A stretch of DNA of 64,000 nucleotides. Origin: Mojavia pulchra JT2-VF2 (GTDB taxonomy: Bacteria > Cyanobacteriota > Cyanobacteriia > Cyanobacteriales > Nostocaceae). The stretch lies in assembly GCA_019359325.1 (NCBI GenBank), contig JAHHHN010000008.1, forward strand, positions 124,001 through 188,000, written 5' to 3'. The notes beneath the pieces are model-generated. The model saw only the letters and a program-made list of their open reading frames with translations. It ran no database searches and was not told the DNA's origin. This document shows positions 24,619 to 33,474 of this stretch, in pieces (the stretch's first letter is position 1; each line of letters opens with the position of its first letter). A program made the translations under genes and the position numbers.

Positions 24619-26577
24619 ATGACTAACTTACAAATTCAATTGAGTTGGGACGATCCAGCTACAGGAGAAAGACGAGAGCCAAGATTGAGTGCGCCAATTG
24701 CCTTCGGTCGAGAATTCGCTCGCTTACCAACTGAACTAAAGGGACAGCGGGTATCGCGGTTGCTGCTGAACAGTAACGAAGTTTCTCGCTACCATGCCTT
24801 AATTGACTGGGAACAAAACCAGTTGGTAGTGATTGATCAAGGCAGCGTTAATGGTGTATTTGTTAACGGTCAACGTCAAACACACAGTGCGATCGCTAAC
24901 GGTGACACGTTACAAATTGGCCCTTACATGATCGCGGTGACGTTTGCTGTCAGCGCACCTGCACCAGTTACCAGTCCTCCTTCCACAATTCACTTTAACC
25001 CCAATACCAATCTCCCAGACCCCAGTTTGCCTGCCGCCGCGCCCATAACACCACTGGGGAGCAATTTCCCACCACCAGCATTTCAAGCGGAAAATGTCGC
25101 AGTGCAAGCAATTCATGCTACAGGCTTGCCAGTAGATGAATGTGATTATCTGACAATCGGGGCGGGACTGGGTAGCTTTGTCTGGGTTGATTTTTTGCGA
25201 ATTAGCGGTGTCCGTAGTGAAAAGATTGTGGCTTTGGGATTAGAAGGAGAACCCTATGCGCGTTACAAGCGCCTTTGTCTCAATTCACAAATTCCTTTAC
25301 ATGAAAGACTACGATCTAATTCTGACTCTTGCCCCGATAATATTTGGGGTTGGCCTAGCTATGCCTTAAGAGAAGCTTGGCATGACTTCAGCAAAGGTCA
25401 GCCCAGTTCAGCATTGAAGTATTTATGGCAAGTATTTGCCGAACCCACATTTGTAGACACTTATACACCCCGCGCAGGTAATGTCTTTGATTCCATAGAT
25501 CGAGAAGCAAAGCGTATTGGCTGGAATCAAATTTATCGTTATGGACGAGTTAGAGCAATTCGCAAAACTGACGATGGCAGATATTGCGTAGCTTATTCTC
25601 GCGGTACTAGAGATTATGCTTTTTTAATAACACGTTACTTACATTTAGCAACAGGCTATCCAGCAATTCAGTTTCTCCCAGATTTGCAAGCCTATAGAGA
25701 AAAATATCAAGACTTTAAATCTGTCGTGAATGCTTATGAAGAACACGATCATGTTTATCAGCAGCTAGAACAACAGGGTGGTACTGTATTGATTCGGGGG
25801 CGGGGAATTGTGGCTTCGCGGATTGTGCAGCGAATTTATGAGGCTAGAAATAAAAATCGCAATATTACAGTTTTGCATTTAATGCGATCGCCTAAACCCC
25901 AAGGCAACAAATTCCAAAAGGCCCAGCGTTCAGTCAAAAATCATTACGAATTTCAACCCTTTAACTGGCCTAAAGCCTGTTGGGGTGGTGAACTTCGGGC
26001 AATGTTAGAAAAAGCCACCCCCGATGAGCGCAAAAGCCTACTAGCAGACTGGGGTGGGACTACCACTGCCGATCGCCACGACTGGCAACAGATTACAGAA
26101 CAAGGGTTGAGCGAAGGCTGGTATCAAATAACCTTTGGTGAAGTGCTGGGTGTGGAAAAAGATAGCCAAAACCGAACTATTACCCATATCCGCGAAAAGG
26201 GTTTGGGAGAAATGAAATTGGCAGCTGACTTTATTATTGATGCCACCGGTTTGGATGCTAAGGTGCAAGCCAGCCCACTACTCGAAGATATGGTGAAACA
26301 TTATAATCTGCCACTTAATCACCTGGGGCGCTTGGTTGTAGCAAACAATTTTGAGTTAGTAGAAATGCGTAATGGTAAAGGCCAAATGTATGCAGCTGGA
26401 ACAATTACTCTCGGTGGCCCTTATGCAGCAGTTGATAGCTTCTTAGGCTTGCAATATGCCGCATTAGTCTCAGTTGATGGACTCGCTGCTGCCCGTGCGC
26501 CTAGAGTACATTATTTGAATACCCTAAGTTCTTTTAATCAGTGGTTGAAGTGGGTGTTCAATCAGTCTCCTGCTTAG
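24619..26577 (+). CDS. FHA domain fused to an FAD/NAD(P)-binding oxidoreductase domain
   Basis: The protein has 652 residues. The N-terminal FHA domain (about 5-110) shows IAFGREF, VSRYHALIDW and DQGSVNGVFVNG, so phosphothreonine binding is expected. After a Pro-rich linker (about 113-155) a flavoprotein-like domain begins with a beta strand and glycine loop, YLTIGAGLGSFVW. A second nucleotide-fold segment (GGTVLIRGRGIVASRIVQRI) follows near 390, and the late FAD motif FIIDATGLD near 541. The pattern resembles single-component flavin monooxygenases or NAD(P)/FAD-dependent oxidoreductases. The first GxGxxS lacks the third Gly of the textbook motif. The substrate is unknown. It is paired with the FHA adaptor just upstream, so a phosphorylation-steered redox enzyme is a reasonable inference. 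Confidence 0.85.
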   Translation: MTNLQIQLSWDDPATGERREPRLSAPIAFGREFARLPTELKGQRVSRLLLNSNEVSRYHALIDWEQNQLVVIDQGSVNGVFVNGQRQTHSAIANGDTLQIGPYMIAVTFAVSAPAPVTSPPSTIHFNPNTNLPDPSLPAAAPITPLGSNFPPPAFQAENVAVQAIHATGLPVDECDYLTIGAGLGSFVWVDFLRISGVRSEKIVALGLEGEPYARYKRLCLNSQIPLHERLRSNSDSCPDNIWGWPSYALREAWHDFSKGQPSSALKYLWQVFAEPTFVDTYTPRAGNVFDSIDREAKRIGWNQIYRYGRVRAIRKTDDGRYCVAYSRGTRDYAFLITRYLHLATGYPAIQFLPDLQAYREKYQDFKSVVNAYEEHDHVYQQLEQQGGTVLIRGRGIVASRIVQRIYEARNKNRNITVLHLMRSPKPQGNKFQKAQRSVKNHYEFQPFNWPKACWGGELRAMLEKATPDERKSLLADWGGTTTADRHDWQQITEQGLSEGWYQITFGEVLGVEKDSQNRTITHIREKGLGEMKLAADFIIDATGLDAKVQASPLLEDMVKHYNLPLNHLGRLVVANNFELVEMRNGKGQMYAAGTITLGGPYAAVDSFLGLQYAALVSVDGLAAARAPRVHYLNTLSSFNQWLKWVFNQSPA

Positions 26578-26595
26578 TAGGGGCTGGCGACTGGT

Positions 26596-26637
26596 GAGAC
26601 AGCGCGGTCTTGGGGGTTTCCCCCATGAGCGACTGCG
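26596..26637. repeat. Dispersed palindromic repeat, short form
   Basis: These 42 bp are an exact reverse-complement copy of 42833-42874, a spacer inside the ribosomal cluster. The core is GGGGGTTTCCCCC, flanked by AGCGCGGTCTT and ATGAGCGACTGCG. It lies right after the FHA-flavoprotein stop and is read through by the open frame ahead of the CPBP gene, which makes that frame look longer than the gene. Confidence 0.9.
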
Positions 26638-26765
26638 AACCCGAAGGGGGGCTGGGGATTGGGCATTGGTGGATAAGAAGAAAAATTCTTATTCTTAACT
26701 CATCACTTAAAATTCAATACTCACACTCAGTACTCAGAACTCAGCACGCTCCCATCCATTTATTT

Positions 26766-27668
26766 ATGATGCCTCCAAATTTTCAGAATCCATTTCTTCA
26801 GCTCAAGGTTCGCAATTTAGTTTTGCGGGGTTTTTTGCTCACAATGAGTCTCGGCATTGGCCTAGGATTGGTGCAAGGAATTACTGGTTTAAAATTCCCA
26901 AACCAAGTGACGACGCTAATTCTCTATATTTTGATATTTGGATTACTTTGCCTCTGGGAGTTGGCAAACTTTAATCGTTTAGGCATCAATCTCAAATATG
27001 TGGTGGGTAGTCTACCAAATAGGCATAAGTGGTTGCCAATAGTGGGCTTAGTTATCCTGATTATTATCTTTTCACTTAGTGCTTACCTTGTATCATTTTA
27101 CCTACTATCATTAGCCGCACCTTCCTTTGTAGAGAAAATCGTGCAACAAGCGGCCAGCAGTCCCTCACCTCGCAGTTCTGCACCACTGTTCTTTAATCTG
27201 CTGTCTGCGATCGCCTACGTAATAGTCGCCCCGATTACTGAGGAATTTCTCTTCCGGGGGATTATCTTGCAGCGCTGGGCAACCAAGTGGGGTATTCGCT
27301 CTGCTGTGGTGATTTCTGGGGTAACATTCGGAGTTTTACACGCCAATATTCTGGGATTGTCCCTATTTGGCATCGTCATGGGAGTGTTATACATCAAAAC
27401 TCGCACACTGATTGTACCGATCGCCTGCCATGCCTTAAACAATTCCATAGCATACGCCATGGGGCTGTTATCCGGTGGTGCTAAGACTACTTCATCGGTA
27501 AATGTTTTAGAACAATTACGTTCTGGTTGGTGGTTTGGAGCCTTGCTTATGCTAGTTTCATTACCTTTACTAGTTCGCTTCATCTCTCGCAATTGGCCGC
27601 GCCAGAATGCTTCGATTCCTTATTTCATCAACGCTTCCCAAGATGGGGAGTTAAATAATCAAGCTTAA
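26766..27668 (+). CDS. CPBP family intramembrane glutamic endopeptidase
   Basis: This 300-residue membrane protein has about seven transmembrane segments and the CPBP (CAAX protease/Rce1-like) motifs. Motif 1 is TEEFLFRG with Glu159-Glu160 and Arg, motif 2 is FGVLHANIL with His192, and motif 3 is ACHALNNS with a second His. Relatives process prenylated proteins or bacteriocins, or act in immunity; cyanobacterial members are mostly uncharacterised. ATG 26766 is chosen because the upstream open frame runs through a dispersed repeat and low-complexity DNA. It follows the FHA-flavoprotein gene by about 190 bp. Confidence 0.9.
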   Translation: MMPPNFQNPFLQLKVRNLVLRGFLLTMSLGIGLGLVQGITGLKFPNQVTTLILYILIFGLLCLWELANFNRLGINLKYVVGSLPNRHKWLPIVGLVILIIIFSLSAYLVSFYLLSLAAPSFVEKIVQQAASSPSPRSSAPLFFNLLSAIAYVIVAPITEEFLFRGIILQRWATKWGIRSAVVISGVTFGVLHANILGLSLFGIVMGVLYIKTRTLIVPIACHALNNSIAYAMGLLSGGAKTTSSVNVLEQLRSGWWFGALLMLVSLPLLVRFISRNWPRQNASIPYFINASQDGELNNQA

Positions 27669-27755
27669 TCAACAGATAAAGGCGTAGAAAGATACCCTGG
27701 AATGGTGTAGAAATGTATAGAATCTTGTAAAGATATAAATTAAATTCTTTTTAAG

Positions 27756-28466
27756 ATGCAAACATTTTCAGCTCCTTCCTCAATGCAGCTGTCTTTAACA
27801 CCAAACCATTGTCAACCTTTGAAGATTGTCGTACTGGGGGATAGCTTAGTTTACGGATTCGGCGATCCAGATAATGGAGGCTGGGTCGAACAACTGCGAC
27901 GCCAGTGGATGTTACCGGATAGCGCTGGTCATATACTTTATAACTTGGGAGTGCGAGGCGATCGCACACAGCAAGTAGCACAAAGGCTAGAAGTAGAATT
28001 CCGCCATCGGGGTGAATTACGAAATCGTGTCCCCGACTTGATTATTTTGTCGGTAGGCGTGAATGATTCGGCGCGGTTGGCGCGTCCTAATGGACGAAAT
28101 TACACCGATTTTGCCCTATTTGAATCACAAATAGCTGAACTACTAGAACAAGCGCAACAACTCTGTCCTGTGCTATTTGTCGGTATGGTTCCAGTTGATG
28201 AAGCTAAAATGCCATTTCTAGATTGCTTCTACTACAATCATGCCGATCAGTATCGCTACAAAGAAGCTACTAGAATTGCTTGCAACAAACGCCGGATTCC
28301 CTACCTGGATATTTTTGAGCAGTGGATAGAACGGGGCGAAAATTGGAGGCGCAAACGCTTGAGTCACGATGGTCTTCACCCTAACACACTGGGCTATCAA
28401 GCTTTGTTAGAAGATGTGATCAATTGGGAAGCCCTTGCAACCTATCATTCTCCCATAACTGTCTAA
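27756..28466 (+). CDS. SGNH/GDSL-type hydrolase
   Basis: This 236-residue esterase or lipase-like protein has the SGNH residues in order: Ser30 in VLGDSLVYGFG, Gly in LGVRGDRT, Asn in LSVGVNDSAR, and Asp205-x-x-His208 in HDGLHPNTLGY. These enzymes hydrolyse acyl esters by a Ser-His-Asp mechanism. There is no clear signal peptide, so a cytoplasmic location is likely. The substrate is unknown; relatives include acyl-CoA thioesterase/lysophospholipase TesA types. The start ATG lies 87 bp after the CPBP stop on the same strand, so the two may be co-transcribed. Confidence 0.9.
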   Translation: MQTFSAPSSMQLSLTPNHCQPLKIVVLGDSLVYGFGDPDNGGWVEQLRRQWMLPDSAGHILYNLGVRGDRTQQVAQRLEVEFRHRGELRNRVPDLIILSVGVNDSARLARPNGRNYTDFALFESQIAELLEQAQQLCPVLFVGMVPVDEAKMPFLDCFYYNHADQYRYKEATRIACNKRRIPYLDIFEQWIERGENWRRKRLSHDGLHPNTLGYQALLEDVINWEALATYHSPITV

Positions 28467-28647
28467 TATAATTTCTCAGTGCTGCTCAAAACATCCCCGC
28501 GTTTCTTTATTCCCTAATCAGCCTGAACGATAAGTATTCAATCGAACTCGATTTTATTTCCCATTTTTGCGGAAAGCACCACAATTTTGCTGGATTTTTT
28601 AAGATGAGTCTGAGTAAACTCAGTTAAACTCAGCACTTAATACCCTT

Positions 28648-29082
28648 ATGACTCCAACTTTATTTGGTCGCTGGCAAACTCGATTATTATTACTTGCAAC
28701 TGTAGGTCTATTAGTATCATTACCCTTTGTGCTTGGCTGGGTTGGTGGTCAGCCTGGTGTAATTTATTTTTGGATACTTGCCTATGTCGCCATTTTTGGC
28801 TTAGGTTGGGATGTGCTTTATGACTATCTGCAAAAATTCCGCTGGGACAGAGACTGGCCCGCAGCTTATCAACTTTTTGCTGGTATCTGGGAATTGATAT
28901 TTATCTTTTGTGGAGTCAAACTTGTCGGCTTCTTACCAATTCCAATACCTAAAGATGAATTGCCTTTAGGAGTTTTTCTCTTGCACTACAGCGTCGTATG
29001 GTTAGCTGTATTTATTACCTCGCAAAGCCTCATGCGTATTATATTTCCTCGTTGGCGCTTCCGAGGTGGAGAGTGGTTATGA
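28648..29082 (+). CDS. Uncharacterised four-helix membrane protein
   Basis: This 144-residue protein has four predicted membrane segments (about 10-30, 38-56, 76-98 and 106-127). A charged loop, LQKFRWDRDWPAA, lies between the second and third, and the C-terminus is Arg/Trp-rich. It looks like a hypothetical protein conserved in cyanobacteria, but I cannot name a family. It starts at ATG and lies about 180 bp after the SGNH gene. The short spacer before it contains TGCGGAAAGCACCACAATTTTG, faintly like the 63-bp repeat unit at 18001. Confidence 0.7.
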   Translation: MTPTLFGRWQTRLLLLATVGLLVSLPFVLGWVGGQPGVIYFWILAYVAIFGLGWDVLYDYLQKFRWDRDWPAAYQLFAGIWELIFIFCGVKLVGFLPIPIPKDELPLGVFLLHYSVVWLAVFITSQSLMRIIFPRWRFRGGEWL

Positions 29083-29294
29083 AGCATAAAATCTGCACCA
29101 GCCAGACTCATTGCTCATAGCTACGCAACACCATCTCACAAGTACAAATTTTGATTGTTGTGTCGAGGTTATATTATCAAGCTTATTTATAGGTTATTTA
29201 CCCTTTAAGTAGTCATAATTAAAAAGTTTATAGTAAGCGCTAAAATCTTTATCTTTAGGACTTGAGTTCTCACTATATATTTTTTTATTGAACT

Positions 29295-30080
29295 TTGTTA
29301 GCCCGGATGCTCTACGAACGCGGTATTGCTAAAACTAGCTTTGGAACTTTAGCGCTAGCAGCAGATTCAATTGATGACGCGACTGCGTGGTGTTTATTGG
29401 CTGTTGTACTAGCGAGTCTTAATGCCAATACAAATATTGCCGTCTTTGCAATTGGTGGTGGAATTGGCTATGTACTATTATCAATTTTTGTTGGTAAACC
29501 TGCATTTACAATTTTCACTCGCACCACACAAAAAGATGGTGGAATCACAATTCAAACTTTGACTTTAGCGTTGATGGTTTTGATGTTTGGTGCATGGTTT
29601 ACCGATGCGATGGGCATCTATGCACTATTCGGTGCATTTATTTTGGGTACAGCAATGCCAAGAGGTGAATTTGCCGAGCAAGTACGCGATCGCACCGAGT
29701 TTTTAACTACTGTTCTACTACCAGTATTTTTTGTTTTCTCTGGACTCAACACTCAAATTGGCTTAGGAAACACTCCTACTTTATGGGGAATTACCTTTGT
29801 AATAGTTGCGATCGCCATTCTTGGTAAAGGTATTGCTTGTATGCTAGCAGCAAAATTTGCTGGAGAAAATTGGCGTGAATCTGCAACTATTGGTGCTTTG
29901 ATGAATGCTCGCGGTTTGATGGAGTTAATTATCCTCAATATCGGTCTTGAACAAGGCATAATTACCCCAACTTTATTCACTATCATGGTTATTATGGCAA
30001 TTGTCACTATACTGATGGCATCACCACTAGTTGCTTTGTTGTTGCAAGGTACAATTTATGCATCATCCCCTGCTGAATAA
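29295..30080 (+). pseudogene. 5'-truncated CPA2 (Kef/NapA-type) cation:proton antiporter
   Basis: The frame encodes 261 residues and begins abruptly inside the transport domain (LARMLYERGIAKTSFGTLAL). That point aligns with VLARIITENNLQSTRLGTLA, about residue 150 of the complete antiporter encoded downstream. The ion-site motif DSIDDATAWCLL is kept, as are the later helices up to the usual end of the membrane domain. The first four to five helices are missing, the only possible start is a TTG, and the upstream 200 bp contain no continuation. It is therefore most likely a dead paralogue, or a gene whose 5' part was deleted. Expression of a short product is not excluded. Confidence 0.75.
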
Positions 30081-30543
30081 AAAGCAAAGCTAGCAGAAAA
30101 TTAATTGAGCAATTACCTAATATTAATTTTATGGGGATTGGGTGATTCATATAATGGGTATAAATAACGCTTAAATGTTACTTAAATAAACCCATCCCTC
30201 ACAAAAATTAAGTTATAAACATAAAATACAAGTATAAATCAGTCAAACTAATTTTTAGTCCGCTTCATGCCTGACCATCAAAATTATAGAATTTGGAATT
30301 TAAGATTTTAGCGAAGCACCGCGCTGCTTCACCTTCTGCCTTATTTTCAATATAGGTTTAATGATTTGCAACTTTATTATTGAATTCCCAATAATTCATT
30401 ATTTGCCGCTACTATTTTGTCGTAACAACAATTAACATCCAAAACTAGCACGATTACATCTCAGGTGTGTATAAAAAGATTGACATCTTTCAGTGATTTA
30501 AACAATCATCTTAGGAAACCGGATAGTCGCTTTTGAGGAAACC
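30081..30543. other. Spacer upstream of the full-length antiporter
   Basis: About 460 AT-rich bp. A GCGAAGCACCGCGCTGCTTC palindromic repeat of the common spacer type lies at 30312-30331. I see no gene. Promoter signals for the antiporter are expected here but could not be placed. Confidence 0.5.
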
Positions 30544-32721
30544 ATGCACACAGTAATGCTCGTTCTGTTTGAGGTGCTGATTGTTATTGGACTGTCACGG
30601 CTTGTAGGGCTAGCATTTAAGTCAATTAAGCAACCGCTAGTAATTGGTGAAATTGTTGCTGGGATTATGCTTGGCCCTTCTCTATTTGGCTTAATTGCAC
30701 CATCAGCGGCAGCTATGATATTCCCACCTGAGGCAGTTCCATTCCTGAATATGTTATCTCAGGTGGGACTAATTTTTTTTATGTTTCTGATTGGATTAGA
30801 GCTCAATCCCAAGTACCTCAGTGGTCAGTTAGAGATAGCAATTTTAACTTCTCATGTAAGTATTTTGGTGCCGTTTTCCTTAGGAACGCTGCTAGCGGTT
30901 TTGCTTTATCCATTGGTTTCCAATGCTAGTGTTTCCTTTACTGCCTTTGCCTTGTTTTTAGGGGCGGCGATGTCAATTACTGCCTTTCCTGTACTAGCAC
31001 GCATTATTACTGAAAATAACTTGCAAAGCACGCGCTTGGGGACATTGGCGTTAACTTGTGCGGCTGTGGATGATGTGACGGCTTGGTGTCTTTTAGCAGT
31101 AGCGATCGCTGTAGCTAGAGAAGGCAGCATTGCTAGTGCTGTACCCACGATTATTACTGGTTTACTTTACATCGGCTTCATGGTGACATTAGGGCGTTGG
31201 TTTCTTCAACGCTTGACCACATACTACCAACGCACTGGACGTCTAAGCCAATTCGTTCTGGCCGGAATCTATATGGGAGTTGTCGCTTCAGCCCTGATCA
31301 CGGAGTTAATTGGCATTCACCTAATTTTTGGAGCTTTTTTACTAGGCGCAGCCATGCCCAAGAACGCAGATTTGGTGAGAGAGTTGGCAGTAAAAACTGA
31401 AGACTTTGTACTGATATTTTTGCTACCAGTATTTTTTGCCTTTAGTGGATTGCGGACGCAAATTGGTTTGCTCAACCGTCCGGAATTATGGTTGCTGTGT
31501 GCATTAGTTTTAGGGGTGGCGATCGCAGGCAAGTATTTTGGCACTTATGTAGCAGCTCGCGTTAGTGGCATTAATAATCGAGAAGCATCGGCGCTTGGTT
31601 GGTTAATGAATACTCGCGGTTTGACCGAGCTAATAGTATTAAATATTGGTTTGGAGTTAGGTGTAATTTCGCCCTTACTCTTTACCATGTTGGTAATTAT
31701 GGCTTTAGTAACAACATTCATGACCTCGCCACTGCTGGAGTGGACATATCCGAAAAAGCTGATCAGGTTAGATGTCGTGGAATCAAACTTCGCTCAGGAA
31801 ACAAGCAGGAGCAACACTGCTAGTTACGAGTACCGAATTTTGGTACCAGTAGCTAATCCCAGCACGCAAAAAGGCTTGGTGCAGTTGGCAGTTGCGATCG
31901 CACTCAACTACCACCAACCTGCCGTTGTTCATCCCCTCAGCCTGATTGAGTTTGAAGAAGACTATGCTTTTGAGAGTACCCCAGTTGAGGCCAACCGATT
32001 AATCGCACAGCGCCGCCAACAACTAGAAGAATTGATTAATACTCTAGAACCACCAGCAACACGCTCTTATGTGCATCCCATCGTTCGATTATCGAGCAAT
32101 GTTGCACGGGAAACCGCAGAAATTGCCAAAATCGAGCAAACAGATTTAATTATAGTAGGCTGGCATCGCCCAGCTTTTAGTAACAATCGTTTAGGTGGAA
32201 GAGTCGGCCAAATTCTGACTACCGCGCCAGTGGATGTAGCAGTTTTCATTGACCGGGGAAGGACGCGATTAGAAAACTTGTTAGTTCCCTACTCTGCAAA
32301 CATCCATGATGATTTAGCACTGATACTTGCTTTGAGGTTGCTAATCAATCGTGACACTTGTGTGTTACATATTTTACAAGTTGTCTCAGAAAACCAAGCC
32401 AAAGATGAATTAAGTTACGAACTGCAAACAATGATGGCGCAATTGCCAATTAGTGTACGCGATCGCATTGAAATTAAGATGATCGAGTCCCCAGAGCCAA
32501 TCCAAGCTGTAGTTGCAGCTTCAGAGGCTGTTGACCTCACCATTGCCGGTACTAGCCGCGCTTGGGGCATTGAACGTCAAACCTTGGGAAGATATACAGA
32601 TCAATTAGCTATCCAATGCCGCTCTTCGCTACTCATTACCCGCCGCTATAGTCAAATTACTTCTCATCTTGCCTCAGTGCTTCCTGAGGTTAATACTCAA
32701 GAATCAGCAGCTAGGAATTGA
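30544..32721 (+). CDS. CPA2 cation:proton antiporter with C-terminal universal-stress domains
   Basis: This 725-residue protein has a membrane antiporter domain (about 1-400, roughly 12 segments) with the CPA2 motifs GEIVAGIMLGPS, FLIGLELNP, and the ion-binding Asp pair in AAVDDVTAWCLL. A cytosolic C-terminal part (about 425-705) resembles two universal-stress-protein folds (YRILVPVANPS... and NLLVPYSANIHDD...), a layout seen in cyanobacterial Na+ or K+/H+ antiporters. It exchanges Na+ or K+ for H+ across the inner or thylakoid membrane, and the tail may bind nucleotide and gate transport. It follows a truncated paralogue and is followed 4 bp later by a small anchored protein, probably in one transcript. 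Confidence 0.93.
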   Translation: MHTVMLVLFEVLIVIGLSRLVGLAFKSIKQPLVIGEIVAGIMLGPSLFGLIAPSAAAMIFPPEAVPFLNMLSQVGLIFFMFLIGLELNPKYLSGQLEIAILTSHVSILVPFSLGTLLAVLLYPLVSNASVSFTAFALFLGAAMSITAFPVLARIITENNLQSTRLGTLALTCAAVDDVTAWCLLAVAIAVAREGSIASAVPTIITGLLYIGFMVTLGRWFLQRLTTYYQRTGRLSQFVLAGIYMGVVASALITELIGIHLIFGAFLLGAAMPKNADLVRELAVKTEDFVLIFLLPVFFAFSGLRTQIGLLNRPELWLLCALVLGVAIAGKYFGTYVAARVSGINNREASALGWLMNTRGLTELIVLNIGLELGVISPLLFTMLVIMALVTTFMTSPLLEWTYPKKLIRLDVVESNFAQETSRSNTASYEYRILVPVANPSTQKGLVQLAVAIALNYHQPAVVHPLSLIEFEEDYAFESTPVEANRLIAQRRQQLEELINTLEPPATRSYVHPIVRLSSNVARETAEIAKIEQTDLIIVGWHRPAFSNNRLGGRVGQILTTAPVDVAVFIDRGRTRLENLLVPYSANIHDDLALILALRLLINRDTCVLHILQVVSENQAKDELSYELQTMMAQLPISVRDRIEIKMIESPEPIQAVVAASEAVDLTIAGTSRAWGIERQTLGRYTDQLAIQCRSSLLITRRYSQITSHLASVLPEVNTQESAARN

Positions 32722-32725
32722 AACT

Positions 32726-33247
32726 ATGAATCATTTCAAATTCCAATCCTTAGCCTTTTATGGCATAGCAATAGGTTCAGTTATCGTATTATTTAAAACT
32801 GTAACCTTCTATGGAGAAAACAATCTCAAGGCTCCTCATGAAATTAATGGTCGCTACAGTCTCACGTTGGCTGAAAATTTACCGAATTGTGGTAAATCAA
32901 ATGCTTTGATTCTGAATCTTCAGCAATCAGGTATTTACTTAAATGCTTCTTTATTACCAGCCAAATTTTACAGTGAAAGTTCTACCATTTATGGAGAAAA
33001 TAATTTCCTCTCAGGTATCCTGAGAAATCAACACTTGAGTTTATCTGGCAAAATTAACAGATTCATCCTTTGTAATATTTCTTATCGCCAAAATGCTTCT
33101 GTTGACTTAGCTGAAATTAAAATGCAATCAGTGAATCAAGGAAGTTTTTTAGGTCAATTAACAATAAGCGACAAACCACAAATTATAGAATTTACTGCTA
33201 CACCACAAAAAGCCCAGGAACAGTCAAAAAAGTTAGATAGCCATTAA
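32726..33247 (+). CDS. Uncharacterised protein with N-terminal membrane anchor
   Basis: The protein has 173 residues. A hydrophobic segment (about 6-27, LAFYGIAIGSVIVLFKTV) is followed by a soluble, mostly beta-rich domain with two Cys (in LPNCGKSN and FILCNISYR). It would be anchored with the domain outside the cytoplasm, but the orientation is a guess. ATG 32726 has AGGAATTG upstream; longer frames overlap the antiporter and are rejected. The 4-bp gap to the antiporter implies translational coupling, so it may be an accessory subunit. No family was recognised. Confidence 0.72.
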   Translation: MNHFKFQSLAFYGIAIGSVIVLFKTVTFYGENNLKAPHEINGRYSLTLAENLPNCGKSNALILNLQQSGIYLNASLLPAKFYSESSTIYGENNFLSGILRNQHLSLSGKINRFILCNISYRQNASVDLAEIKMQSVNQGSFLGQLTISDKPQIIEFTATPQKAQEQSKKLDSH

Positions 33248-33474
33248 AAAATGAGCAACGATGAACAATAGTATAGCCGTAGTTACATAGGTTAAGACAG
33301 TGTTAATTGTTCAAAGTCCTGTAGACGCAAAGCAGCTTCCCGCAGGGTAGCAGCTGGGTTGATACTCAGCACTCTGCTATAACTTGTTACTTGCTTCTAG
33401 ATAAGCACGAAATATTACCTGTTATCCATCACTTACAAACTCTAAACAACTCAATATATTAAGAGATTAAAATA

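Noticed and set aside
26610-26765. Longer N-terminus for the CPBP protease
   Set aside because: The upstream open frame runs through an exact dispersed repeat (26596-26637) and low-complexity DNA, and family proteins start near the first membrane segment.
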